Shown: piece after piece, positions 20,538-32,819 of the stretch
Numbering within the stretch: the stretch's first letter is position 1
Layout: every line of letters begins with the position of its first letter
Source: Akebia trifoliata
Taxonomy: Eukaryota > Streptophyta > Magnoliopsida > Ranunculales > Lardizabalaceae
NCBI GenBank assembly: GCA_017979445.1
Contig: CM030710.1
Span: 16,292,248 to 16,356,247 of the forward strand
Length of the DNA stretch: 64,000 bases
Reading direction: 5' to 3'
Position numbers and translations under genes: made by a program
The notes under the pieces: generated by a model
What the model was told of the DNA's origin: nothing
Seen by the model: the letters and a program-made list of their open reading frames with translations, nothing else
The model's database searches: none

Positions 20538-23024
20538 GTCTCCCTTGACACTTCTCCAGATCAGCTGGCCAACATAGTAGGGGCGACTTATGTGGAGAAT
20601 ATCTTATCCTTCTCAGACTTCGATCTCCCAAAGAAAGGAGCAAACCACACTAAGCCGTTGCACATCACAGTTGACTGTAACGGGATGAGGGTACCTCTGG
20701 TATTGATCGATAATGGGAGTGCATTGAATGTTTGCCCTTTGAAGACCGTCACTTGCCTTGGGTTTAAAACTGAAGATCTCAAGCCCACTAATCAAGGGGT
20801 TAGGGCCTATGATAACACTAAAAGGGACGTACTAGGAATTCTACACCTTCGATTGTCCACGGGCATAGCTGAATTTCTGGCAGAATTTCAGGTCATAGAC
20901 ATCCAGTCATCCTTTAATCTGTTATTAGGAAGACCGTGGCTACACCAAATCAAAGCCATACCTTCCACGCTGCACCAGAAGGTTAAGTTTATCAAAGATG
21001 GGCTAGTGATTACTCTCCATGGAGATGCTGAAATTGTAAGGATCATAAATAGTATTGAAGCTAAGGATGAGCCGCTGCTTGAGATTCAGCCAGAACAACA
21101 GGGAGTAGAGCTCAGTGGGTTCGAGTTTGAGAAAATATGCTCAGTCCAATGGGATCAAGCCATGAAAGAATATTTTCCAATGGAAAATACTTCTAACTAC
21201 AATATGGCCAATATATTCAAGAAAATGAGATTTTTTCTTGATATGGGCTTAGGTCGCAAGCAGCAAGGTGTTAAAGAGGCACCAGTGATTAAAGAGGTCA
21301 TCGGCACATTCGGGCTAGGATATAAGCCTACTAATGAAGATTGGGCCCAATACTGGAAAACAAAGCGGGACAAGGCAATTGCGAAGAGGCAAAGACGCAC
21401 CAAGGATCTCATCAAAATTAAACCTTATTGTAAGACCCTTAACGGTTACTTCGTGAAGGAAAGTGAAGATTTCCGTTACTGTGGGTTCCCTGAGCCATTC
21501 ATTGACCACATCACAGGTACTCATCTATCGAAATTTGAGATCTTCTTTGGTATGGATTGGCCTGAAAAAGAAGCAAGCACAGAAGTTGAAGAGAAGAAAA
21601 TTGAAGACTGGCAGCTCGATCTGGACTCCCTCAACATTGATCAACTATTCATTGAAGATCACAGTGTCCTGGTGTTGTCAACTGAGAAGGGGATACCAAA
21701 TCCTCAGTCTACAATCAAACCCGCTGTAGGGTGTCTCTCTAGCTATCTTGTAATTAGTCCTGTATTGCATGTCAAGACTAGGTCTGCCAGTCCCCTTAGT
21801 CCTATTCAGTCTGACATGCCAGATGAGTCATTTGTTTCTGCTAAGTCAAGTAAGTCTATTATTTCTGCTAAGTTTAGTGAGTCTGTCAAGTCGGCAATGA
21901 GTCCTGTTACCCCATCTCCTTTTAATGAAATGAAAGAAATTTTCGATTACCCCGAGTGCAATAATAATTTAACTAATAATCTGACTTCGGAGGGAGAATC
22001 TTCTGATGAAGAACCTCCCCCTGAAATAATCAAATTACTTGAACAAGAAAATGAACGTCGGGCTCAACCTATAATGGAGAAAGTAGAGGTTATCAATCTC
22101 GGAACAAAAGAAAATCCTCAAGAGATTCAGATTGGGATCACATTATCCCTCGATGAACGCAAAGGGATAGTAGACTTGCTCAGAAAGTTCAAAGACGTGT
22201 TCGCGTGGTCTTACGAGGATATGCCGGGAATAAGCACAGACATTGTTCAACATCGGATTCCGTTATATCCGGATGCTCGACCCATTAAACAGAAACTTCG
22301 ACGTATAAAGTCGGAATGGACTCTGAAAATTAAAGAAGAAGTCACGAAGCATATTAACGCTGGATTTTTGGAAGTAGTAAAATACCCTGAGTGGATCGCC
22401 AATGTGGTCCCGGTACCTAAAAAGGATGGAAAAGTCAGGATGTGTGTAGACTTTAGAGATCTAAATAAAGCAAGCCCAAAGAATAGTTTTCCTTTACCAC
22501 ACATAGATGTCTTAGTAGATAGTACAGCAGGACACGCTTTATTATCTTTCATGGACGGCTTTTCGGGGTACAATCAGATAAAAATGGATCCTCGGGATAT
22601 GCAAAAGACGTCGTTCATTACACAATGGGGAACCTTTTGCTACAAGGTTATGCCTTTTGGTTTGAAGAATGCCGGAACCACTTATCAAAGAGCAGTCACG
22701 ACTCTAGTACATGACATGATACACAAGGAAGTTGAAGTCTATGTAGACGATATGATAGTCAAATCCAAAGAACGACTGGGGCACGTTGCGGCATTAGAAA
22801 AATTTCTCACAAGGATTCAAAAGTACAAACTCCGCCTCAACCCACAGAAATGTGTGTTTGGAGTAACTTCTAGAAAATTATTGGGATTTGTGGTCAGTCA
22901 AAGAGGGATCGAAGTAGACCCTGTGAAGATTAAAGCTATCCAAGAGAATCCAGTATGTCAGCAGATTCATCGCTCAACTCACCAACGTCTGCGAACTTAT
23001 TTTCAAACTTCTCAAGAAGAATGA
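20538..23024 (+). pseudogene. TE-2 protease-reverse transcriptase, single frame, 3'-frameshifted
   Basis: Protease with VLIDNGSALNVCP (about 20699) and LLLGRPWLH, a linker of ~450 residues, and RT with VPVPKKDGKVRMCVDFRDLN, FMDGFSGYNQI, MPFGLKNAG and YVDDM (about 22740). Unlike TE-1, TE-3 and TE-4, protease and RT are in one uninterrupted frame with no oligo(A) break, marking this as a different subfamily. Near 22955 about 20 codons (the FLGR segment) are missing and the frame is lost; the right frame resumes at once (VSRFIAQLTNV) and runs past 23083. Confidence 0.88.
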
Positions 23025-25309
23025 ACCAACAATTTGGAATGAGCAATGTCAAAAGGCCTTCGACCAAGTCAAGGAGTATCTCTTGAACCCGCCTATTTTG
23101 GTTCCACCCACAATGGGTGAACCACTTCTTCTTTATCTGTCAGTCACAGAAGAAGCTATGAGATGCATGCTTGCACAGTATGACAAAGATACTCGTAAAG
23201 AAAGGGCTATCTACTACATCAGTAAGAAGATCTTAGAGTATGGACGAAAGTATTCAGCCCTGGAAAAAACTTGCTTGGCGCTAGTATGGGCTACTCAGAG
23301 ACTTCGACACTATATGCTATCTCACTCAATTATCTTGTTATCTCCGATGGATCCTCTCAAGTATCTTTTCGAGAAACCGGCACTGACAGGGAGAACCGCA
23401 CGATGGTTATTGTTGTTATCAGAGTTTGACATCACGAACGTTACACATAAATTCATCAAGGGGAGAGTTGTAGCAGAATACTTGGCAGATCACCCAATAA
23501 CAGAAGGAATAAGGCCTATTGATCAGTTCCCAGATGAGAACATCTTGCATGTTAAAGAAGAGCCTCAAAACCAAACATTGCAGTTATATTTCGATGGAGC
23601 CGCCAATCAGAATGGGTATGGAATAGGGGCAGTCCTGTTTTCTCCGGAAGGATGTCACATTCCGATCGCTATTAAGTTAGTCTTCTCTAACACCAATAAC
23701 ACAGCCGAATATGAGGCATGCATCGCTGGACTTGAAGCTGCTTTGAATCTGGGCATTACAGAAATTGAATTTTTTAGGGATCAGCCTTGGTCATACACCA
23801 GTCATTGGAAGAATAGAAGACTAGGGACGAAAAGTTGAAGCCTTATCATGAGTATTTGTTAAACCTAGTGAGTAAGTTTGAAGCTATCCTGTTCCAACAC
23901 GTTTCAAGAGAAGATAATAGATTTACTGACTCGTTAGCCACTCTATCTTCAATGATCCATTTGTCCCCTGGCATGGAATTGAGGCCGATCACTGTTGAAG
24001 TCAAAGACAAACCTGCATATTGCTGTCAGATTAATATTGCTACTCGACTACCTGATGGAAAGCCGTGATACACAGACATTAAAAAGTTGTTGGAAAAACA
24101 AGAATTCCCAAAAGAAGCATCAAGGAAGGAACGACAAACCCTATTAAGATTAGCATCTCAATTCATCTTGTGTGCAGGAAGTTTATACAAAAGGTCTTAT
24201 GATGGGATTCATTTGTCGTGCGTCGATGAAGATCAAGCTGAACAGATAATGGTTGAATTACATTCAGGAGAATGCGGCCCTCACATGAGTGGGAAAATGT
24301 TAGCTAAGAAAATTATGAGACAAGGGTACTACTGGCCTACGATGGAAACAGATTGTCATCACATGGTCAAGACCTGCCACAAATGCCAAATACATGCAAA
24401 TCTCATACATGGGCCACCTTCTCGATTAGTTGGTCTGACTTCACCATGGCCATTCTCAGTTTGGGGAGTTGACATTATTGGTAAAATATCGCCTAAAGCA
24501 TCAAACGAGCATGAATACATTTTAGTTGCTATCGATTATTTTACTAAGTGGGTCGAAACTGCCTCTTATGCTGTCCTCACTGCGTCTCGAGTTGCAAAGT
24601 TTATCCAAACGAACATCATCAGCCGGTACGGGGTACCTTCGGAACTAATTTCTGATAACGGGTCACATTTAAAGGCTGAGGTTATTACTTTGTGTTCAAA
24701 GTTCAAAATCTCGCACCACAAATAATCTCCTTACCGCCCTCAGACTAATGGAGCAGTCGAAGCAGCTAATAAGAATCTTAAGACTATCATAAGGAAAATG
24801 TGTCAATACATCGAGATTGGTCTAAAAAATTGTCATTTGTACTATGGGCATATCGAACTTCAATTCGATCCTCTACTGGAGCTACTCCCTATTCCTTAGT
24901 GTATGGCATGGAAGCAGTCTTGCCAGTTGAAATGGAAATTCCATCTCTCAGGGTCTTGTTGGAAAGTCAATTGTCAGAAACAGATTGGGTTCGCCAGCGG
25001 TATGAAGAATTGAATTTGATCGAAGAAAAATGACTAAGAGCTTTGTATAATGTGCAAGCTTATCAAAGAAGAGTTGCCCGTGCATTTGACAAAAAGATCA
25101 AGGCCCGTCACGTACAAGTCGGGGATTTAGTACTCAAAGAGAATTGGACACCTATCTTTGACCCTAGAGGGAAGTTCAAACAAAATTGGGGAGGTCCGTA
25201 CATCATCAAGGAAATATTACCAGGAAAAGTTGTCAGACTTCAAGATCATGAAGGAATCGAGTTACCAGAACCAACCAACCTTGACCAAATCAATCGGTAC
25301 TACATTTAA
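23025..25309 (+). pseudogene. TE-2 RNase H, second RNase H and integrase, several lesions
   Basis: The RT-linked RNase H (23083-23500), a second RNase H (YFDGAANQ about 23590; EYEAC about 23710; DSLAT about 23928) and integrase (KCHKC finger about 24383; WGVDIIG about 24463; SDN about 24652; AVEAAN about 24756) are all visible. Lesions: frameshift near 23785 that also wrecks the third RNase H Asp region, TGA at 24066 (a Trp position), TAA at 24723, frameshift near 24795, TGA at 25031 (an Arg position). The C-terminal GPY-like module ends at 25309. No chromodomain. Confidence 0.88.
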
Positions 25310-25812
25310 TGAGGCCATTTTTAGCCGAATCAATTTTCTTACTACCCAGTTCATTATCTCCTGTCTCAACACCTTTGCAGCCTGTTCAACAAGAAAAAAA
25401 ATATGCCTTTTACTTCTTAGCCTGATTACCTAACCCAGGGGAGGGAAGATCCGAACTACGTTTTGGTCTGATCCCAAAAACTTGGGGTACGTAGGCAACC
25501 TGAGAAGTTACTTCAGGCCCGACCACATCAAAATAAAAAATAGATTCCCCGATAAAAGAAAAAGTCTAAAAGGAAAAGAAAAAGAAATATCTTCAAAATG
25601 GGGAAGAAAATTTAAAGCAAAATAAAAAATGCCACACAAGGGACATTCGGGCTTTTAAGCCTCAAAATCCCTTTCTTTTTATACCCAGTCCTAAGCTTAC
25701 CCATGAAAGTCCTCCTAAGTACCGTGCGAAAAGTCAAGGAAGATAGTAAAGCATGATCAGACGATAACTCTAGAAGACCAGAAGAGAAGAAAAATATATA
25801 AAAAAATGATGA

Positions 25813-26032
25813 AGCCTGCTAAGTTGAAAACCCAAAAAGGGCGACTTAGGCAAAAATTAAGGCAAGCTCGCAAGGTTGAAAATCTGAAAGGACAACTTTG
25901 GCAACAATCAGAGCCAAGAAAAAAGAAAGAGCTCGCTAGATTGAAAACCTGAAAAGGTGATCTAGGCAAAAGCTAGAACAAGCTCGATAGATTGAAAACC
26001 TGAAAAAGCGATCTAGGCAAAAGTTAGAGCAA
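25813..26032 (+). repeat. Four-copy tandem repeat (51-65 bp units)
   Basis: Units share AGCTCG(C/A)(T/A)AG.TTGAAAACC...GGCGA(C/T)(T/C)TAGGCAAAA with spacing of 51-65 bp; the last two are nearly identical. Confidence 0.7.
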
Positions 26033-26550
26033 CAAAGAAAAATAGAAGAAAATCCCAAACTGAGAGCGGTTTGAGCTAAAACATCAGAAGTCCGAATAAT
26101 CAAAGTCAATACTTAGCTTAAACCAAGCATAGATTCAGAAGCCACAAGTATCTTATCTACGATCGATCTGAAAATTCTTACTTCCCCAAGTGAACCAACG
26201 GAGAGAAGGGTGAATTCTATGATGAGTCTCAAAAGGAAATATTTTGTTCTCTTGAGCCTGACTCAAAATCTTCAATAAAATTAATCAAAATTAAAAGTTG
26301 GATCTTTATTGCGCTTGTGGTAATCAAATATTTCAAACCTTCATACGAGGGGCATTTTTTCTTTTTTCTCTAAATATGTAATTTCCTTATATCCTTTCAC
26401 AACCTAGCCTAAGCCTACGTTTCGTCCTATTTAAAATCCTTTCAGATCAGGGAATGGTTCAAAGCAACTCAATCACAGTGGAAGCACGTCATAAAAAATA
26501 TTGTCAGGGTATAGTTGATTTTGCTACTTAATTGGTATTTCAAGCCATCA

Positions 26551-26767
26551 AAGTCGTTGGAAGACCTGAGAGGGGAGGTCAGGTCAACTATTTGGAAAAA
26601 AAGAGCGACTTGAAGTGTAGAGTCATTGATCTTGAAGCTCAACTTGAGTCACCGTACCATGAAAATCGTCGGAGGAACTCGAGAGGGGAGTCCAGATCTG
26701 TTACTCAAGAAAGAGCGCCACTAGAAGAGTAAAGTGTTCGATCTCACAGCTCAACTTGAGTCACCAA
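26551..26767 (+). repeat. Two-copy tandem duplication (~108 bp), TE-2
   Basis: Same unit as at 5894-6112 in TE-1 (ATCGTCGGAGGAACTCGAGAGGGGAG-type start, GCTCAACTTGAGTCACC end). Confidence 0.7.
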
Positions 26768-27481
26768 ACCATAAGGGGCATAAAGAAATCGAAAAGGCAT
26801 TCAAAGCAAAAAAATCTATAAAGTAAGCATAGACTGAAAGGGCATAGTGAAAACCTGCAAGGGCATTATGAGTAAAAAAATCAGTCTTTGGCAAGATCAA
26901 AACCATCGGCATGATGAAAACCCAAAAAGGGCGTCGATGCACAAAAATGTGGAAATCGGGTCTGGTGAAAATCGTAACTGGCGCTAGGGGCAAAAATGAA
27001 AAAAAAAAAAAAAACAACTCCTGGCCCACAAGAGTATAAACTATGAACGCCAAAAATCTCAAAATGCTCAATGTTCCAACGGATGCAGCAAAGATAACTC
27101 AGTCAAAATTCTCAGTTTCGGGGATGACTCTGAAGAAGCTAAGGATTAGCTGACACTTGTGTCCTCGGCATTTGGTAAAAACACTATGATCGTTAACTTT
27201 CAGAGTTGTCAAACACAGTCTGTCACAGATTATTCGACAAAGGTAATCTTTTAAAACCTAAAACAAAAAAAAAATGCATCATCAAAATTACTATTTTTGG
27301 CTTATGACGAAGAATCTAGAACTTTTTTTAAAATCAAGAGTTTTCGAAAGCAGTAGATATATCTGAGGCCACTACATAAAAAACCTATTTTTTCATTTCA
27401 TTTATTTCAAATAATACTACACAGCTCTTCTTGAAAGTAAAGTACAAAAGGGGACAGCAGAGGAAGAACTACTGAAACATT

Positions 27482-27593
27482 TCCATACGAAGCATAATAG
27501 GCATTAAGTCTATCCTCTGAGGCTTTGATTTGAGCAGCTTGGTCAATGATGATTCTCTACGCATTCGAGGCAAGATGACTCACCGAATACTCA
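27482..27593 (-). pseudogene. Remnant of the antisense gene (aORF) C-terminus in TE-2
   Basis: The minus strand reads YSVSHLASNA(stop)RIIIDQAAQIK..EDRLNAYY, matching the C-terminal coiled-coil end of the TE-1 antisense protein (YLVSRDASDAEKVMVSQAAR..LEERLDSFF). It has an in-frame TAG and the upstream exons are gone. It lies at the equivalent place between pol and the 3' LTR. Confidence 0.7.
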
Positions 27594-29035
27594 AATATCA
27601 GGTCGTCATGCATCTTCAAAGTAAGCATCTCTCAAGAACGGCCACGCTATACTAAGCTCTCTCAAGATGATCCTATAACTTCCATGAAAGGGGAAACTAA
27701 GTTCGAAATTCAAAATCAACGAGGGAAAAAGAAAAAATATCTCAAAATTGTATTGCATGGTTTAAAACGTAAATCACTTTCAAAAATCATCTCATCTTAT
27801 CCAAGACTTCAAACCGAGCTCTGTGCCAAGAAGTCAAGGGTTTCAAAAAGGTTAACCCTGTCAGACCCCGTGCTTGGGTAACCACATTCTAGAAAAAAAA
27901 AAATTTCACAACCCATCCGACATTTTTAATCATCATGCAATAAATTATTTCGGCTTTCTGCAAATAAATGGTCTAATTTATTCTTTGCAGTTCTTTGCAA
28001 GCAACTCCTGCAAAGAGGGACAGCTGTAGACACCCCAATTTGCATGAACTCGTTAGGAAAACTCAAATTTCCTCGAATTGATTCCGATTTAGAACTTAAG
28101 ATTTTTTACAGACCCACAATGCCACTTGGCATCATTTTTCATGCATGCATACATACTTATTGCATCTCATATCATTGCATGCCCATACCTTGTCCCTAAT
28201 CCACTTTAAACCTATGTCCATCACCCATATCCTAACCCAAGTCCATATCCCAAACCCAAAATCAAGTCCATCCTAAGCCCAAACCCAAGTCCATGTCCTA
28301 ACCCAAACCCAAGCCCAATACCGAGCCCACTCCAAGTCCATTCTCTCACCCCTTCATATGATGACACATGTTGATACCTCATAAGCTCCCAATACCCAAT
28401 GCATCATCTAATTGGAGGGTCAACTTCCCTTTTGTGAAAACTCAAGAATGCCCTTATCAAAAAGTTTAGTCAAACCAAAAAGATTATTTGGTCTTTGGTA
28501 ATAATCCATAAAGGTGAGGGAACTTCCCATTATGCCCTCAAAAGGTGGGAATCTTCAAGTACATACATGGAGTTCTCCCATTGGTCCATTTCAAAAATAC
28601 ACTTCCACCATTACTTTATGAGTTATTTACAAATGAACCAAAGTCTACTTTTCACCTACTACTTCACCTTTACACATGTCATCCTCCTATTCACCCTCCC
28701 AAATGTGCTTTTGTTTTCCCATTGGTCAATTTCAAAACTACACTTCCACCCTTGCTTTATGAGTTATTTACAAATAAACCAAGATCTACTTTTTACCTAC
28801 CACTCCACCTTTACACATGTCACTCCCCTATTCATCCTCCCAAAAGTATTTTTGTTCTCTCACTTCTATTTGCCAAAAAATCAAGAGTCAAAGAATGCTT
28901 TTAGGGTTTCTTCACAAATGTCATCTTTGCCCTCATACAAATGAAAAATCCAAAAAGAAATAACCTAAACCCCATGTCCATTAGCTTCATTTTTAGGGTT
29001 GGACCACTTTATCCCTAAAAGTTCTCCAAAAACTC

Positions 29036-29043
29036 TATAAATA
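29036..29043 (+). promoter_or_regulatory. TATA box of LTR family 3 (TE-2)
   Basis: TATAAATA within CTCTATAAATACCCTC; conserved in the TE-4 LTRs (minus strand, 52698-52705 and 63983-63990). Confidence 0.65.
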
Positions 29044-29754
29044 CCCTCATTTTCTATGATCAACTCATGCTCTCAAGCCCCCATCTCTCAACCTAAAACT
29101 CTACCAAAATTTCTACTCATTCTCTCATCTTCTAAACTTCAATTCACTCAACTCTCAAGTCTACCTTTCAAGGTTCAAGTTCATCAAGGGACAATGTGGG
29201 GTTTAAGATGTAGTTTGTTTATTTTAAAGGTTGCATATTCTTCTTCTACCCCTCTCATTTTCTTCTTTCTAGAAGCCTTAGGATATAATGCATATCCTCT
29301 CCCATTCCCGGTAAATTGGACTAAGGTTCGATCGAAAGGATGTGGGTTGAAGCCCTTTTCACCCCAATCTCATACATCATCTTGTACACAATGCACACAC
29401 TCACCTATGCATGGCAATGATGAAGAAATGTGTCACCCTCTTGATGAGGTGAAACATTAAGTTTCTAGCCATGCATACATGCATCAAGGTTGTGACCTCA
29501 AGGGAACTCCATCATGGAGTCTCTCTAAAAGCTCAAACCTACATTCATATTCCCAAATTCAATGTGACTACATGGGTCATTCTCTTTCATAGAATGCCTT
29601 TAATGTCACTTTGAAATCAAAACCCTTTTGAAAAGGGGACATTTTACTCTAATGCACACACTACCCTTGTCATACATTCTCATGCATTTTTAATATTTAT
29701 TTTCTTAAGTTTTTACAAAATAAAATGGCCAAGCAAGGTAACTACTTTTGGTGG

Positions 29755-29789
29755 AGAGGATGGGATGCCTAACACCTTCCCCATCCTCT
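29755..29789 (+). other. Conserved LTR hairpin, family 3 (TE-2)
   Basis: Arms AGAGGATGGG (29755-29764) and CCCATCCTCT (29780-29789) pair perfectly over ten positions around ATGCCTAACACCTTC, the invariant loop with one extra base each side. Confidence 0.75.
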
Positions 29790-29927
29790 AACTGGACCTC
29801 CTTACCTAGATCTTAGGTACACATTGCCCTTTCCAATAAATGAGAGTCACTACAATGCCATGAAAAAAATGGTTTTCAAAAAATTTGATTCGGGTGCCCA
29901 TTCACACCCATTTTCAAAAAAGAATGG

Positions 29928-29938
29928 TGGCGACTCCA
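29928..29938 (+). other. PBS-like core inside LTR family 3
   Basis: TGGCGACTCCA, matching the first 11 bases of the PBS at 29986, 58 nt upstream of it. Confidence 0.65.
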
Positions 29939-29985
29939 AACAATGTAGCATTGAGGTTCATGGCGAACATTTCATGTCTACAACT

Positions 29986-30003
29986 TGGCGACTCCACTGG
30001 GGA
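29986..30003 (+). other. Primer binding site after the internal family-3 LTR
   Basis: TGGCGACTCCACTGGGGA, identical to the TE-2 5' PBS, after a 3-nt spacer. Confidence 0.8.
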
Positions 30004-31086
30004 CACTAGTGGGTCCAAACCAATTTGACTTGGCCATTTTCTTTTTTTTTTCATTTTTCTTTAAAAATAAAAAATAAAAAAAAATATTCAACTTTATTTC
30101 TTAGTTTTATTTTTGTTACTAACATATTTGTTGGTTGATTCACTTTGTTGTGTTTATGATTTTCTCTTCTTTGTGGGAATGCATGTAATATTTATTTTAT
30201 TATCTTGTTGTGATTTAAAGTTGTAAGGGTTGATACACATTTGTAATGTACTTGTGCACATTCGATTCATAACTCATTGCACAAACCACTTTCTCCTATT
30301 TTAAAATCTAACATCGGATGCTGGTACTCTCAAGCCCCCTAGATCGTTCATTTGGGGAGGCGGGGAGGAGAACATCCACCTCAATCACCAACTTAAGAAG
30401 TGTACATTTCATTGTGCGTGGAGGTTTGACGATTGAGTAACCACAAATCACCTATAGCCGCATGCATCAAAATACGATTAGAGGCATAGGACACAAATGT
30501 CAAGATGTATCAACCATTGGGTATCATGTAATTTTTTTTTTTAAGCCCTCGAAGGCAAAGTTGTATGGATTTTTAGTTTTTTTTTGTTTTTATTCTCCTT
30601 TGTTTCCTTACATGTCCCCCTAGGTAAAGGGGGAAATATATATTTTTTTATGCTATGCATCATTAAAAAAAAAAAAAAAAAATTTTACCCCAAGCCAAAA
30701 AACAGAGGCTATGTGCCTCAAAATCTCAAAAAAAAAAAAAAAAAAATTGCAAAAATTAAGGTTCTGGTCCGTTTTTAAAGAACGGACCAGTACAAAAGCT
30801 TTTCGGTCCGTTCATTAAAAACGGACCCTTAAAAAAAAATTATTTTGCTCATTTTGTCATTTACATCAGTCCTGACAACTTTTCTCTTGGACTTTATTTT
30901 TATTTTGAGTTTTAAGGCCTGAAAATGATTAAATACACTATTTCTCTCGTTAAACGTAGGGCCTACCACTCGCTACTTTGTGTTTGATCCAAACGGAGGT
31001 CGCCTACACTCTACCTATTGAAATTGATCTCGACCCAATGTGGCGTACTATCAACCTTGCCATTATCCATCATCGATGATTAACTT
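30004..31086 (+). other. Family-3 leader with double hairpin
   Basis: Non-coding, with A/T homopolymers near 30530, 30660 and 30730. Two adjacent hairpins sit at 30764-30790 (CTGGTCCGTT / AACGGACCAG) and 30805-30827 (GGTCCGTT / AACGGACC). The TE-4 leader (62180-63000, minus) is the counterpart and preserves both hairpins. Confidence 0.65.
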
Positions 31087-31565
31087 AAATGGGTCCACGA
31101 CCCATACCCACTTCTAAATGGGTCTACGACCAATATTCGCTTCAAATGGGTTCACGACCCATATCCATTTCCAAATGGGTCTACGACCCATACCCGCTTC
31201 AAAATGGATCCACGACCTATACCCACTTCAATCTGGGTCTACGACCTATATCCACTTTCAAATGGGCCCATGACTCATATCCAGTTCAAATGGGTCCACG
31301 ACCCATATCCACTTCCAAATGGGTCCACGACCCATACCCACTTCAAACTGAGTCTACGACCCATATCCATTTCCAAATAGGTCAATGACCCATACTCACT
31401 TTCAAATGGGTCCACGACCCATACCCACTTTCGAATGGGTCTACGACCCATATCCACTTCAAATGGGTCCACGACCCACAGTGGATCTTCGCCCCATATT
31501 CATTTCCAAAATGAGTCCACGACCCATATCCATTTCGAGTCGGATTCACAACCCGTACCCAACCC
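31087..31565 (+). repeat. Tandem repeat array R1 (~29-bp unit, about 16 copies)
   Basis: Unit approximates ATGGGTCCACGACCCATATCCACTTCCAA. Each unit carries the short palindrome GGGTC-CAC-GACCC. The same repeat is found on the minus strand of TE-4 (about 61045-61945). ORFs across it are artefacts of the repeat. Confidence 0.9.
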
Positions 31566-31964
31566 GAACAATATCTATCCTTCAATCTCAACCATGTCCA
31601 TAATCTATGTGTGAACCATCAAGATCAACAATTGATCGATCAATTCAAATATCCAATCATTTTCCAACAAACTTGATTTTGAAAGAAAAAAAAAACAAAG
31701 AAATTTTAAAGCATCAATTGCAATTCTTGATCAAAATCGGTGCCTAAGAACGATCTTACCCTATTTATACGAGAGGGATAGACTACGTCTATTTAAAGAA
31801 ATAAGGTGATTTAAGAGTGCCATTGTGCGCCACCTTTTCCTTAGGGATTTGACTTGCCAATCTTGATTTCAGAGAATTAAATTTAGGGGCTAACAAAATA
31901 GTTTTTTCGACTCAATCTTTTTACAATAATCCATCTTTACAAAATGTTTTTTCTAATTGATAAA
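31566..31964 (+). other. Leader spacer with module shared with TE-2 left half
   Basis: 31709-31890 matches 16478-16680 (CATCAATTGCA, GGTGCCTAAG, GATAGACTACGTCTATT, TTGTGCGCCACCT, TTTCAGAGAA). No ORF. The equivalent segment is missing from TE-4. Confidence 0.6.
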
Positions 31965-32692
31965 CCTCCAGCTCCGTGCTGACAAACCTCCGGCTCCGTG
32001 CTGATGAACCTTCGCCTCTATGCCGATAAACCTCCAGTTCTGTGCTGACAAACCTCCGGCTCCGTGCCGATAAACCTCCGGTTCCGTGCCGACAAACCTC
32101 CAGCTCCGTGCTGATGAACCTCCGGCTCCGTGCCGATAAACCTCTGGCTCCGTGCTGATGAACCTTCGGCTACGTGCCGATAAACCTCCAGCTACGTGCT
32201 GATGAACCTTCGGCTCTGTGCCGATAAACCTCCAGCTCCGTGCCTATAAACCTGCAGCTCCGTGCTGATGAACCTCCAGCTCTGTGCCGATAAACCTTCG
32301 GCTCCGTGCTGATAAACCTCCAGCTCCATGCTGACAAACCTCCGGCTCCGTGCTGATGAACCTTCGACTTCGTGCTGATGAACCTCCTGACTTCGTGCCG
32401 TTAAACCTCTGGCTCTATGCTGATGAACCTCTTGCTCCGTGCTGATAAACCTCTAGCTCCGTGCTGATAAACCTTCGACTTCGTGTCGATAAACCTCTGG
32501 CTCTGTGCTGATGAACCTTCGGCTCCGTGCCGACAAACCTCCAGCTCCGTGCTGATAAACCTTCTGCTCCGTGTCGATAAACCTCCAGTTCCGTGCTAAC
32601 AAACCTTCGGCTCCGTGCTGACGAACCTTCGGCTCTATGCTGATAAATCTTTGGCTCCGTGCCGACGAACCCCCGCTCCGTGCTGACAAAAA
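31965..32692 (+). repeat. Tandem repeat array R2 (22-bp unit, about 33 copies)
   Basis: Unit CCTCCGGCTCCGTGCTGATAAA with C/T and C/A variation, strictly 22-bp spaced, ending just before gag. The TE-4 array at 59770-60985 is the reverse complement of the same unit; the TE-3 array at 49630-50300 uses a related GCACGGAGCTGG core. Confidence 0.9.
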
Positions 32693-32819
32693 ATCCAACC
32701 TCAACCAAATTCAAGATTTTCTTAATACAATTTTACCAATTAATCCAATTTGACCTAATAAATCATCATGCATCTTCATTATGTAAATGATATATTAACG
32801 TCTAACCTCTTATCCACAG

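Larger units (their letters stand above)
25310..28024 (+). other. TE-2 left-half 3' untranslated region with repeats, aORF remnant and PPT
   Basis: Non-coding. It holds a four-copy tandem repeat (25813-26032), the two-unit ~108-bp duplication (26551-26767), the CTCCTGGCCC box after an A run (27000-27048), an antisense-gene remnant (27482-27593), the box TCAGACCCCGTGCTTGGGTAACC (about 27861), a CTTTGCA/TGCAAAG hairpin (about 27983-28018) and the polypurine tract AAAGAGGGACAGC (28012-28024) before the family-3 LTR. Confidence 0.65.
28025..29982 (+). repeat. LTR family 3 inside TE-2 (1958 bp)
   Basis: TGTAGACACCCCAATTTGC ... CATGTCTACA, preceded by a polypurine tract and followed (after act) by a PBS, so it can serve both as 3' LTR of the left half and 5' LTR of the right half. 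A diverged internal repetition (about 28565-28690 and 28715-28840: CACTTCCACC..T.CTTTATGAG ... ACATGTCA) is visible. TATA at 29036, hairpin at 29755. Homologous to the TE-4 LTRs but clearly diverged from them. Confidence 0.9.

Noticed and set aside
28025..29982. Internal family-3 LTR as a solo LTR
   Set aside because: It has a polypurine tract on the left and a PBS with family-3 leader on the right, so it is part of element sequence on both sides.
31087..31565. CRISPR-like array
   Set aside because: Units are contiguous with no unique spacers, and the context is a plant retrotransposon leader.
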